Positions 34,812 to 42,160 of a stretch of DNA of 64,000 bases are shown one piece after another; the stretch's first letter is position 1, and the number at the start of each line of letters is the position of its first letter. Origin of the DNA: Sphingosinicella sp. BN140058 (GTDB lineage: Bacteria > Pseudomonadota > Alphaproteobacteria > Sphingomonadales > Sphingomonadaceae). Below the pieces are notes generated by a model that had not been told where the DNA came from, did no database searches, and worked only from the letters and a program-made list of their open reading frames with translations. The translations under genes were made by a program, and so were the position numbers. The stretch covers positions 4,287,501 through 4,351,500 of the forward strand of contig NZ_CP035501.1 in the NCBI RefSeq assembly GCF_004135585.1, written 5' to 3'.

Positions 34812-35932
34812 AGTGCGGCAAGCTCCGCGATGCAGCGATCTAGCCCGAACCGTCCGCGTTCAAGTTCGTCAAGCCACGCTTCTGGCGCCGCCTCGGGAGG
34901 CGGCATACCCACCAGCCGCGCCATCGCCGCGCCCCAGATCGGCGCGGGCGCTCCGGGATCGAGCGTCTCACTCGCGCCCGGCACGACGAGCGCTTCCGCC
35001 GGTGTCGTGTCCGAGACGAGCAGCCGCGTTCCTGCCGCCTGCGCCTCGATGCAGACGATCCCCAGACCCTCGCTGAAGGATGGGAGAACGAACAGGTCGA
35101 ACATCGCCATGAAGGCGGGAACGTCGTCGCTGGTGCCGGCGAAAAGCACGGAACTTCTTATTCCGAGCGTGTCGGCCAAGCTTTCGAGCGCCTCCTGAAG
35201 CGGCCCGGCACCGACCAGCACAAGATGCGCGTCCGGGCATTGCCCGCGGCAGATCGCGAACGCCCGAAGCAGCAAATCGTGATTTTTGACCGGGGAAAAG
35301 CGAGCAACGTTGCCGACAATGCGGGCATTTGGCGGCAGCGCCAACCGCCGGCGCAGCGCCGTACCGCGCTCTGCCGCGCCCCGAAACCGGCCGAAATCGA
35401 ACCCATAGAAAAGGAGCGAGGCGCGGTCGCGGGAGCGCCAATGCGCGCCGGCGATCTCCGCCAGTGCGTCTTCGCTGATCCCGACCAGCCGCGTGGCGAC
35501 GGCTTTGGCCAGAGGAATCGCCGCCAGACGCAGGAGCCGCCGGCTCAGAGGATAATCCTCTCCGCGACTTCGGGCGGAGTGGGAGTGCGCGATTCGGATC
35601 GGCACACCGGCGCGTTTCGCCGTCGTCAGCAGCAAGGCGGTAAACGGAGGATCGTCATGGGCGTGGACGGCAAGGAAAGGGCCGTCTTCGCGCAGGAAGC
35701 GGCTGAACTTGCCGAACCAGGCGACACGCCCGTTACGGAGCGGGATCTTGTGGATCGGAATACCAAGCCGCCGGGCTTCGCCCTCATAGGCGCCGGTCCG
35801 CGTTTCGGTGAGCAGAAGTTCATGGCGGACGTCGAAGCGATGCTGATGACGAACGATGTGCATCAGCCAGGTCTCGATGCCACCCCAGTGGAGGGAGCCG
35901 AGGACATGAAGGACCCGGGGGCGTCCGTCCAT
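34757..35932 (-). CDS. Glycosyltransferase family 4 protein
   Basis: 391 aa. GT-B fold: N-terminal HVLGSLHWGGIETWLMHIV (glycine-rich loop), central GNVARFSPVKNHDLLLRAFA and HLVLVGAGPLQEALE, then FVLPSFSEGLGIVCIEAQAA with the EGLG motif and conserved Glu. It is similar to EpsF/EpsD-type exopolysaccharide glycosyltransferases. Its ATG overlaps the stop of the nucleotidyltransferase gene upstream (ATGA), so the two are translationally coupled. It is convergent with and overlaps the other GT4 gene. Confidence 0.85.
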   Translation of the reverse strand: MDGRPRVLHVLGSLHWGGIETWLMHIVRHQHRFDVRHELLLTETRTGAYEGEARRLGIPIHKIPLRNGRVAWFGKFSRFLREDGPFLAVHAHDDPPFTALLLTTAKRAGVPIRIAHSHSARSRGEDYPLSRRLLRLAAIPLAKAVATRLVGISEDALAEIAGAHWRSRDRASLLFYGFDFGRFRGAAERGTALRRRLALPPNARIVGNVARFSPVKNHDLLLRAFAICRGQCPDAHLVLVGAGPLQEALESLADTLGIRSSVLFAGTSDDVPAFMAMFDLFVLPSFSEGLGIVCIEAQAAGTRLLVSDTTPAEALVVPGASETLDPGAPAPIWGAAMARLVGMPPPEAAPEAWLDELERGRFGLDRCIAELAALYLPHPPERASAIARRRP

Positions 35933-37041
35933 CAGTGAAGGGCCGTTTTCGAATCGAGTGCCTTGCGGGTCGTGCGCGCCATCCGCCAGTAGAAGCCTGG
36001 GTTGAGCAACTGGAGCAGCCGTGCCGGCTGGCGCCTTGCCCTGATCAGCCGGCGCCGCACCTCGGTAACGGCAAGGCCGACATGGTGCAGGATTGGGTAG
36101 GCCGCACCCAGAGCGTAGAAGCGAAGAATGCGCTTCTGCCGGGCTGGGGATATGTCGATCTCGGTCAGTGCCGTTCCGAACAGGGCGCGGAACAGCGTTT
36201 CGACATGGATCAGGCTGCTCCGCTCACCGGCACGCTCCAGCAGCTGAGCGACGGCGGACCACGAGACCGGCGCATCCGAGGCCTTGAGCGCGGCGAGATC
36301 GAGCAGCGCCTTGATCGGCACCAGCGCCATGTGCCGGCTGCGATCCCATGCGACGGCGTGGAGGATCGTGAGTGCCGCATGGTGCGACCAATCGGGCAGA
36401 AGCACATGGCCCCCTCTGAACTCGGCGAGGTGCGCAGCCTCGAACAGCATCTCCGCCGGAAAGTTTTCCCGTTCGTATATGCGTGTAAGCTGGTGATGGA
36501 CTTCGAGCAGCAACGCGAACTCATCGCTATATTGCTGCAGCGCGTGACCGGCTTCGGCCCCGGGAGGCTTGGCAACGATCGCGAAGCCGGCCGCTTCGGC
36601 GGCGGCGACGCAGGACGCAAGATGCTCGGGCGGCACGATGAGATCGATGTCCGCCATCAGCCGAAAGCCCGGATCGGGATAGATTCCGCCCACGCGCGCG
36701 GCCGAGCCTTTCAGCAACAAGGGTGTCACCCCGGCGCGGTTCATCGCGTGAACCAGCCGCTCCAATCCCTGCATCTGACGCTCTGCCTTGGTGCGCCCAT
36801 AGAGCAAGGCGAGATTGGAATAGGCTCTTACCTCTTCGCTCGGCCGGCTGCGCTCCAGGATCCAGGCCAATGACGTGCTGGTGCCGTAGCGCTGGGTCAG
36901 CACCCTGAGCGGCGCGACATCTGCGGAGCAAAGCGGCTCCGTGCGGACGCTCGCCCGGCTCTCCAGCCAAGGTTGGAAGAGCGCGCCGTATGCGAGGAAC
37001 GCCTGCCAGGTGTCGCCGCCCGGGACATCCACGTGCTTCAA
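35932..37041 (-). CDS. NTP_transf_5-type nucleotidyltransferase
   Basis: 369 aa from a TTG at 37041, chosen because GGAGGAG lies 6-7 nt upstream and the formyltransferase stop is 16 nt before it. The fold signature is PLLLKGSAARVGGIYPDPGF and then RLMADIDLIVPPEHL, where DxD provides the metal-binding aspartates. It belongs to the uncharacterised nucleotidyltransferase group (PF14907) that accompanies kinase-containing (paeninodin-type) lasso clusters and some exopolysaccharide loci. Its stop overlaps the start of the glycosyltransferase gene. The likely role is nucleotide transfer to a peptide or sugar phosphate (inference). Confidence 0.75.
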   Translation of the reverse strand: MKHVDVPGGDTWQAFLAYGALFQPWLESRASVRTEPLCSADVAPLRVLTQRYGTSTSLAWILERSRPSEEVRAYSNLALLYGRTKAERQMQGLERLVHAMNRAGVTPLLLKGSAARVGGIYPDPGFRLMADIDLIVPPEHLASCVAAAEAAGFAIVAKPPGAEAGHALQQYSDEFALLLEVHHQLTRIYERENFPAEMLFEAAHLAEFRGGHVLLPDWSHHAALTILHAVAWDRSRHMALVPIKALLDLAALKASDAPVSWSAVAQLLERAGERSSLIHVETLFRALFGTALTEIDISPARQKRILRFYALGAAYPILHHVGLAVTEVRRRLIRARRQPARLLQLLNPGFYWRMARTTRKALDSKTALH

Positions 37042-37057
37042 GGTACGCTCCTCCAGG

Positions 37058-37909
37058 TCATGGCAACAGATGGATGAAGCCGCCGTTGCAGTGAAGGCGC
37101 CATCCGGTCGAGGTCCGATCGACCTTGCCCGGGACAAGCGGCTCGGCGGAACGTACATAGTCGCCGACCGACGCGTAGGTTACCGATCTGCCATCCTCGT
37201 CGGTCAGCGGCTGCTTGAAGCGGGAGCAGAAGCCGCGAAGGAAGTGCCAGCTCTGCTCCACGGGCCAATTCTCGACCGGGGCGCGAAACGAGGCGGCATC
37301 GAAGCGGGTACCACGGGTTGCTGCGGCCTCATCCTGGGCTCGCTCCTCGGCGCCCGCCTCGACGAAGGCAATTGCCCGCAACAGGGTCGGACCGGCTCGG
37401 AGCGCGAGCTCGCGTTCGAGCAGCTCGACCGGGAAGCCGCGCGGTATGGACAGAGCATCCTGCACGATGATCGGGCCTGCATCGAAGCGGGGAGTGGCGC
37501 GATGGACGGTCAGCCCTGTCTCCAGATCACCGTCATGATAAATCCGGAAGAGGGTCTGCGGCCCCCGCTGGCGGGGCAGCAGCGAGGGGTGCAGGTTGAT
37601 CGCGCCGAACCGCGCGATTGCTGCGGTCTCTTCCTCAAGACAATGCTTGAACGTGGCGATGCACAGGATGTCGGGCCGGAACGCGGCGATGAAGTCGTTC
37701 GTTGCTCCGGGCTCATACCAGGCCGTTGGTATCGCGCTGCCGCGTGCAAAGCGTTGCGGTCCGGGCCATTGACGCAGGAGGTCGCGCTTGATCTTCGATC
37801 GCAGCGGTATCTGCGTCATCACCAGCAGGATCTGGTGCCCGGCGGCCGAAAGAGCTTCCAGGCAGGAAAGGGTGATCGGGGATTCGGTGCCGAACACTAT
37901 GATGCGCAT
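37058..37909 (-). CDS. 10-formyl-THF-dependent formyltransferase
   Basis: 283 aa. The N-terminal Formyl_trans_N fold starts MRIIVFGTESPITLSCLEAL. The catalytic triad is visible: Asn105 and His107 in AINLHPSLLPRQRG, and Asp143 in RFDAGPII. It is shorter than Met-tRNA formyltransferase and lacks a normal tRNA-binding domain, so it resembles sugar-amine formyltransferases. It starts the - strand operon formyltransferase-nucleotidyltransferase-glycosyltransferase, divergent from the peptide-modification genes. The substrate could be an amino sugar or a peptide amine (undecided). Confidence 0.8.
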   Translation of the reverse strand: MRIIVFGTESPITLSCLEALSAAGHQILLVMTQIPLRSKIKRDLLRQWPGPQRFARGSAIPTAWYEPGATNDFIAAFRPDILCIATFKHCLEEETAAIARFGAINLHPSLLPRQRGPQTLFRIYHDGDLETGLTVHRATPRFDAGPIIVQDALSIPRGFPVELLERELALRAGPTLLRAIAFVEAGAEERAQDEAAATRGTRFDAASFRAPVENWPVEQSWHFLRGFCSRFKQPLTDEDGRSVTYASVGDYVRSAEPLVPGKVDRTSTGWRLHCNGGFIHLLP

Positions 37910-38006
37910 TGCGGTGCCAACCCCGTTTCAACCGCTCCGGCCCTTCGATGTCATCCATCTGCACAGCCGTTGCCGAGCAGGCAAGGGGTGACTAAGCAGC
38001 GGTGCG
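37910..38006. promoter_or_regulatory. Short divergent promoter region of the modification locus
   Basis: Only 97 bp separate the start of the formyltransferase operon (- strand) from the kinase gene (+ strand), so the two half-operons probably share control. I could not define individual boxes. Confidence 0.4.
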
Positions 38007-38939
38007 ATGGCGACTTCATCCTTGCCGGCCGCGACCGCGACGCACCTTTACCGCGCATACGGGATGACCATCGCGGTCGAGCGCCCGGTGCCGAGACTCA
38101 CGCGATTGCCAAGCCGCGGCGGTGACGAGCCGATCGTGATCGAGTTCGGCACGGTTCCGCAGGCGCTGCCCAACGCCGAAACGTACGACGACTATTTCCA
38201 GGCGACCACTTCAGAATACCTGTTTCGCCAGCCCGAGAAATGGGGCGTGCTGGTGCGCGACGGGCGGTGGGCGCGATTCGAAGCGATGACGGAGCTCAGC
38301 GACGAGCTGTTCTGGTACCTGGCGGTGACCAATGCGGTGGGCGTTGCCGGCTATCAGCGCGGCCTGTTCCCCGTCCACGGCTCGGGCGTGATGTTCCCGT
38401 CCGGGATGGTCGCCTTCGTCGGTCCGTCCGGTGCCGGCAAGACAAGCTTGACCGCCGGCATGGTGCTGCGCGGCCATCCGCTCTTTGCCGACGATCTCTG
38501 CCTGATACGACCGGAGGGCGGCACCTATGTCACCGGCAAGGGTGCGCCCGAGCTGCGCTTGCTGCGCGACGCCGCCGATGCGCTCGGCTGGGATCGCGAG
38601 CGGTCGATCGGTCACCAGCCGACGCGAGACAAATTCGCGTTCGTGCAGGATGACAGCGGGATCGACGAAGCGCCTGTCCGCGCGGTCGTCGAGCTGGCGT
38701 TCGAGGACGGGCCGCCGCGCTTGGAGCGGCTGGGCGGCGTCGCTCCGTTCGCCGTGCTGGTCGCGGCGATCCGCCTTCGCATGGGTCTTCATCTGTTTCC
38801 GCGCGCGCTACGGCCGGCCGCCTTCGATCTCGTGTCGCGGATGGCACGCGAGATCCCGGTCTACCGTTTCACCCGTCCGCGTGATTATGGAGCCTTCGCG
38901 GCTGGTGCGGATCTTCTTTCCGCCGAATTTGGACATTGA
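38007..38939 (+). CDS. HPr-kinase-like peptide kinase
   Basis: 310 aa. The C-terminal domain has the HprK-type P-loop GPSGAGKTS (139-147), FPVHGSGVMF upstream of it (His124) and LFADDLCLI (Asp162, Asp163). Homologues in tailed lasso-peptide clusters (ThcoK/SyanK/PadeK type) phosphorylate the C-terminal residue of the precursor peptide rather than HPr. The following PqqD-like and B2-like genes support such a role here. The stop codon is 2 nt before the ATG of the next gene. A substrate among the two downstream 44-aa peptides is an inference. Confidence 0.8.
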   Translation: MATSSLPAATATHLYRAYGMTIAVERPVPRLTRLPSRGGDEPIVIEFGTVPQALPNAETYDDYFQATTSEYLFRQPEKWGVLVRDGRWARFEAMTELSDELFWYLAVTNAVGVAGYQRGLFPVHGSGVMFPSGMVAFVGPSGAGKTSLTAGMVLRGHPLFADDLCLIRPEGGTYVTGKGAPELRLLRDAADALGWDRERSIGHQPTRDKFAFVQDDSGIDEAPVRAVVELAFEDGPPRLERLGGVAPFAVLVAAIRLRMGLHLFPRALRPAAFDLVSRMAREIPVYRFTRPRDYGAFAAGADLLSAEFGH

Positions 38940-38941
38940 AC

Positions 38942-39214
38942 ATGCACGCCACCTTCGTCCGCGCACCCGACGTTCCCACCGCCGAATTCGGGGACGAACT
39001 TGCCGTGATGGACCTGAAAAGCGGTGCGTACATCGCTTTCAATCGAACGGCTGCCGATATCTGGAAGCTGCTTGAGTCCCCGCGGAGCCTCGAGCAACTC
39101 TGCGAGACTCTGGAGCGACAGTATCGGATCGACCCGGAGCGATGCCGCGAAGATGTCGAGGGACTGCTCCGCGAGCTTGAGCAGATGGGCGTGATCCACC
39201 GCCGTGACGGGTGA
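38942..39214 (+). CDS. PqqD-like leader-peptide-binding protein (lasso B1 type)
   Basis: 90 aa, winged-helix RiPP recognition element: AEFGDELAVMDLKSGAYIAF, NRTAADIWKLLESPRSLEQL, then EDVEGLLRELEQMGVIH. PqqD/B1 proteins bind the leader of a precursor peptide and present it to modification enzymes. The ATG at 38942 lies 2 nt after the kinase stop; a TTG at 38936 is possible. It overlaps the start of the B2-like gene by 11 bp, so kinase, B1 and B2 form one coupled operon. Confidence 0.85.
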   Translation: MHATFVRAPDVPTAEFGDELAVMDLKSGAYIAFNRTAADIWKLLESPRSLEQLCETLERQYRIDPERCREDVEGLLRELEQMGVIHRRDG

Positions 39215-39647
39215 AAGGGAGCGTTCACGAGGCGATCGTCTGCTCGCCATCGAGGCGACCTTCTTCCTCCTGCTCAGCCGCTATGGACTACGCCTCTTCG
39301 GCTTTCGTCGGCTGATCTTTACCCTGGGGGCGCCAGGCCCGTGCGCCCCCGATCCACGCGTCGTCGCTCGGATCGCGGCGGCGGTGGATCGCGGCGGTGC
39401 GCGCCTCGGCCTCACCTGCCTTCGAAGAGCCCTCGCCGCGGCATGGATGCTGCGCCTCCGAGGCTTGAAGCCGACGCTCCATTACGGCGTTTCCCGGACA
39501 AGCGGAGCCGTGCAGGCGCATGCCTGGCTCGAGGTCCAGGGCCTTCCCGTCGTCGGGCACGATCAAGCGAGCAATTTCGCATTGCTCGCGAGCTTTCCAG
39601 GCAGTTCAGGTCCACCACTTCTCCGCAATCCGGCTGATCGTGGCTGA
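39204..39647 (+). CDS. Lasso B2-type transglutaminase-like leader protease
   Basis: 147 aa from a GTG at 39204 within the end of the PqqD-like gene. The transglutaminase-like (Transglut_core3) fold has a plausible triad: Cys72 in GLTCLRRALAAAWMLRLRG, His106 in VQAHAWLEVQGLPV, and Asp120 in GHDQASNF. In lasso biosynthesis B2 cuts the precursor after the leader, with B1 holding the leader. Here no ATP-dependent cyclase (C protein, asparagine-synthetase-like) is present. It is followed after 81 bp by two small peptide genes. Confidence 0.8.
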   Translation: MTGERERSRGDRLLAIEATFFLLLSRYGLRLFGFRRLIFTLGAPGPCAPDPRVVARIAAAVDRGGARLGLTCLRRALAAAWMLRLRGLKPTLHYGVSRTSGAVQAHAWLEVQGLPVVGHDQASNFALLASFPGSSGPPLLRNPADRG

Positions 39648-39728
39648 AAAGAGGCCGCCCGCATTGCCGGAACTTGACCGGTCCGAAGACGTCATGTCAG
39701 ATGCAGCGGGTCAAATGGAGTGCATCTC

Positions 39729-39863
39729 ATGGTAGAATCCAGCGTCGGTCCCGATCATGTCGAATCGACTTTCGAAGCCGAAGCAGCGCCGAGCACGGCG
39801 CGTGAATGGGTGAAGCCACAGGTGACCAGGCTGGAGCTCGAAACGGCGCAAGCAACCGCTTGA
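39729..39863 (+). CDS. Putative RiPP precursor peptide 1, 44 aa
   Basis: ATG at 39729 with GGAG 8 nt upstream, TGA at 39861-39863. The first half is acidic and variable. The C-terminal 22 residues run TAREWVKPQVTRLELETAQ and end ATA. WxxPxVxxLEL matches the leader motif YxxPxLxxLDV of paeninodin-type lasso precursors, the sequence bound by the PqqD-like B1 protein. In lasso precursors a core of 15-25 residues follows this motif; here the protein stops at once. It could be a leader-only peptide, or be modified in its N-terminal half or at its C terminus. It has a close paralogue 46 nt downstream. Confidence 0.7.
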   Translation: MVESSVGPDHVESTFEAEAAPSTAREWVKPQVTRLELETAQATA

Positions 39864-39909
39864 GGCTGACGTTTCCCATCGGAAATTCTCGGGACAGGAG
39901 CAATTCGAA

Positions 39910-40044
39910 ATGAGCGATACGACCAAGCTTTCGGAAGTGACGTCCGAGGAGACGATCGAGCAATCGCAGGGCACCGCCCGTGAGTGGATCACGCCGGAGG
40001 TAACCAAGCTGGACCTCGAGACAGCGCAGGTCACAGCGCCTTAA
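39910..40044 (+). CDS. Putative RiPP precursor peptide 2, 44 aa
   Basis: ATG at 39910 with CAGGAG 9 nt upstream, TAA at 40042-40044. It begins MSDTTKLSEVTSEETIEQSQ and shares the C-terminal TAREWITPEVTKLDLETAQ with precursor 1, ending VTAP. It has the same length as its neighbour and conservative changes only (V/I, R/K, E/D), which suggests selection on the protein. No cysteines are present in either peptide. It is followed by a hairpin at 40069-40088 that probably ends the operon. Confidence 0.7.
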   Translation: MSDTTKLSEVTSEETIEQSQGTAREWITPEVTKLDLETAQVTAP

Positions 40045-40068
40045 GGATCGGTCTCCGATCCACGATGT

Positions 40069-40088
40069 GGCGGAGCCTCGGCTCCGCC
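40069..40088 (+). terminator. Hairpin after the precursor peptide genes
   Basis: GGCGGAGC pairs with GCTCCGCC around CTCG. The stem sequence is close to that of the terminator at 33182-33203. There is no long T-run, so it is a probable rather than certain terminator. Confidence 0.55.
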
Positions 40089-40135
40089 GTCTCGCATGGC
40101 TCCTTTCCGCCCGATCGGTCGTCAGCGACCGGCCG

Positions 40136-41098
40136 TCACCTGCCCCGGGCGGAGCGTGAGCGAAGCTCGCGGGGACCTGCCCCATAGGTGCGCCGGATCA
40201 ACCCTCGCAGCGTGGAGGGTTCGGCATAGCCGACCTGGCGCGCAACCTCCTCCACCGGCAGGCGGGTGGTCTCGATCAGTTCGACCGCCCTTTCGAGCCG
40301 GACGCGCTGAAGAAACCTGACGGGTGAGAGACCCGTGCTGCGCTGGACCCGGCGGGCAAAGGTTCGCGGAGAAACGCCGACGGCCGCGGCAATCTCGTTG
40401 ACGCTGGTGCCGCCCTCGAGTGCGGCCCGCGCCCAGGCGGCCGCACGCGCGACCTTCTCGTCGCCGGCGGCAAGAAGGCCGATGGCCATGTAGGGCGCCT
40501 GCGATCGGCGCTCGTCCAGGACCATGATGCGCGCGCATCGATCGGCGATTGCGCTGCCTGCATGACGCGCCACGATCAGCACCATCAGGTCCATCTGTGC
40601 CATCGCCGCGCCTGCGGTGGTGAAGCGACGGTCGGCCAGCACCAGTTCGCGCGTGTCGAGGCGTACCCGCGGAAACAGCTCGCGGCAGAGCGGCGCCAGC
40701 CACCAGGCGGTGGTGGCACGGCGTTCGTCGAGCAACCCGGTGCTCGCCAGCAGCAGGGTGCCCGTACAGGAACTGGCGATATCCGCCCCCGCATCCGCGC
40801 CCCGAATGATTTCGCGCCGCGCATCCTCCACGTCGGGGTCCTGCAGACGCTTCGCAAGTGAGGGCGCCTTCGAAAGGCCTTGTGCCGGCACCAGAACCAA
40901 TTCTGGCGGCAGTGAGGAATCGGCCGCCTGCTCGACGAACGGCGCGAAGTCGGCAGCGCCGGAACCGAACAATCGAAGCTCGAAGGGGGCAGGACGGCCA
41001 GCCTGCGTGCACAGCCGATTGGCGTAGGTGAGGACATCGAGCGTGATCGTCACGCTGGACGGCATCGCCCCGGCAAGCGTGATTATCGTCGTGCGCAT
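40136..41098 (-). CDS. GlxA-type AraC-family regulator
   Basis: 320 aa. The N-terminal DJ-1/PfpI-like domain has VLVPAQGL and SSCTGTLLLASTGLLDERRA, with the usual conserved Cys. The C-terminal AraC HTH has VNEIAAAVGVSPRTFARRVQ and VEEVARQVGYAEPSTLRGLI. This GlxA-type architecture binds small effectors and activates nearby genes. The start at 41098 (MRTTIITLAG) is typical; an ATG at 41122 would overlap the cupin gene. It is downstream of the cupin gene on the same strand with a 7-nt gap, so it may be in an operon with it. Confidence 0.82.
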   Translation of the reverse strand: MRTTIITLAGAMPSSVTITLDVLTYANRLCTQAGRPAPFELRLFGSGAADFAPFVEQAADSSLPPELVLVPAQGLSKAPSLAKRLQDPDVEDARREIIRGADAGADIASSCTGTLLLASTGLLDERRATTAWWLAPLCRELFPRVRLDTRELVLADRRFTTAGAAMAQMDLMVLIVARHAGSAIADRCARIMVLDERRSQAPYMAIGLLAAGDEKVARAAAWARAALEGGTSVNEIAAAVGVSPRTFARRVQRSTGLSPVRFLQRVRLERAVELIETTRLPVEEVARQVGYAEPSTLRGLIRRTYGAGPRELRSRSARGR

Positions 41099-41105
41099 CG
41101 GCGGC

Positions 41106-41606
41106 TCAATAGAAATCGCCATTCTTGTGACGGTACGTCCACCCCTGTTCCCCTCTGAATGCTTCGAGATCATCGTCGGGATAGACGGCGGAATCGCCGG
41201 GCAGGCGGTCGCCCGCTTCCAGATAGCAGGCGTCCGCCTGTGAGCGGTTGAGCAGATGGTGGGCGGTGCCGCCCGCCGGAAAGCCGACGCACATGCCGGC
41301 ATGCAGCGTCTGCTCGCCGTGATCGTGAACCAGCACCAGTTCCCCGGCAAGAACATAGACGAACTCGTCCTGAACGCTGTGGCGGTGACGTACCGAGGAT
41401 GCGCTACCCGGTGCGAGCGTGACGAGGTTGATCCCGAAATTGGTGAGGCCGAAAGCGTCGCCGAGCCTGCGCTTGACCCGGCCTGCGACCCTGCTCGCGA
41501 AGGGCTGAGGATAGGTGGATCCGCCTGTTGCCGGCACGTCCACGGCACGAACGCCGGGTCCGGGTTGGGAACCGCTAGCGATCGGGACGGGCAGGGACGT
41601 CGTCAT
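41106..41606 (-). CDS. Cupin domain protein
   Basis: 166 aa. Cupin motif 1 is SVRHRHSVQDEFVYVLAGE (His, His, Glu metal ligands) and motif 2 is HAGMCVGFPAGGTAHHLLNR. The last strand is followed by a C-terminal YPDDDLEAFRGEQGWTYRHK seen in transcription-factor-associated cupins. It may be an enzyme or a small-molecule sensor. It is divergent from a second cupin gene, with 185 bp between the starts. Confidence 0.8.
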   Translation of the reverse strand: MTTSLPVPIASGSQPGPGVRAVDVPATGGSTYPQPFASRVAGRVKRRLGDAFGLTNFGINLVTLAPGSASSVRHRHSVQDEFVYVLAGELVLVHDHGEQTLHAGMCVGFPAGGTAHHLLNRSQADACYLEAGDRLPGDSAVYPDDDLEAFRGEQGWTYRHKNGDFY

Positions 41607-41791
41607 CCCGCAGATCCTATCGCTGCGACCGGCAGCGGCAAGTGGCAGATCGGACACCAACCGTGGATATTTCGCCAGCGGCGAGCCGCACAATGCTTGG
41701 CGAGCAATCCCCGATCTTTGGCGAACCGGCCACTGGCGGAATTGCCGCAGTGCCGGGCATCGTTCAGGTCCCACCAGAGGAGCGTGAGCAC

Positions 41792-42160
41792 ATGTCGCAG
41801 CGGCAACCGGTCAAAATCGATCTGCACGAGAAGATCGAAACCTTCAGCGAGACCTGGGCACCGAAGATCGTTGCCCGCTACAATGACAACGAGGTACGAC
41901 TGGTCCGGTCCGTGGGCGAGTGGGTCTGGCACAAGCATGACGAGACGGACGAATTGTTCCTGATCCTGGACGGAGAATTCGACATGGACTTTCGCGACCA
42001 TACGGTCACCGTCCGGCCCGGCGAATTGCTGATCGTGCCGCGAGGCACCGAACATCGCCCTGCCGCCCGCCGCGGCGAAGTAAAGTTGCTGCTGATCGAC
42101 CCTAACGGAACACCGAATACCGGCGATGTCGCGACGGCGACGAGAGCGGTGGAGCTGTGA
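41792..42160 (+). CDS. Cupin domain protein
   Basis: 122 aa. Cupin motif 1 is WVWHKHDETDELFLILDGEF (His, His, Glu) and motif 2 is PGELLIVPRGTEHRPAA. The ATG at 41792 has AGAGGAG about 9 nt upstream. It belongs to the small single-domain cupins with a DxF/RPGE pattern; the substrate is unknown. The stop overlaps the GTG start of the hydrolase gene by 4 nt (GTGA), so the two are co-translated. Confidence 0.82.
   Translation: MSQRQPVKIDLHEKIETFSETWAPKIVARYNDNEVRLVRSVGEWVWHKHDETDELFLILDGEFDMDFRDHTVTVRPGELLIVPRGTEHRPAARRGEVKLLLIDPNGTPNTGDVATATRAVEL

Noticed and set aside
39699..39740. A possible 13-codon peptide just before precursor 1
   Set aside because: It overlaps the RBS and start of precursor 1 out of frame and lacks its own convincing RBS.
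39204..40044. A complete lasso-peptide biosynthesis cluster
   Set aside because: B1, B2 and a kinase are present, but no asparagine-synthetase-like cyclase exists in the window and neither peptide has a core after the leader motif, so a lasso product cannot be claimed.
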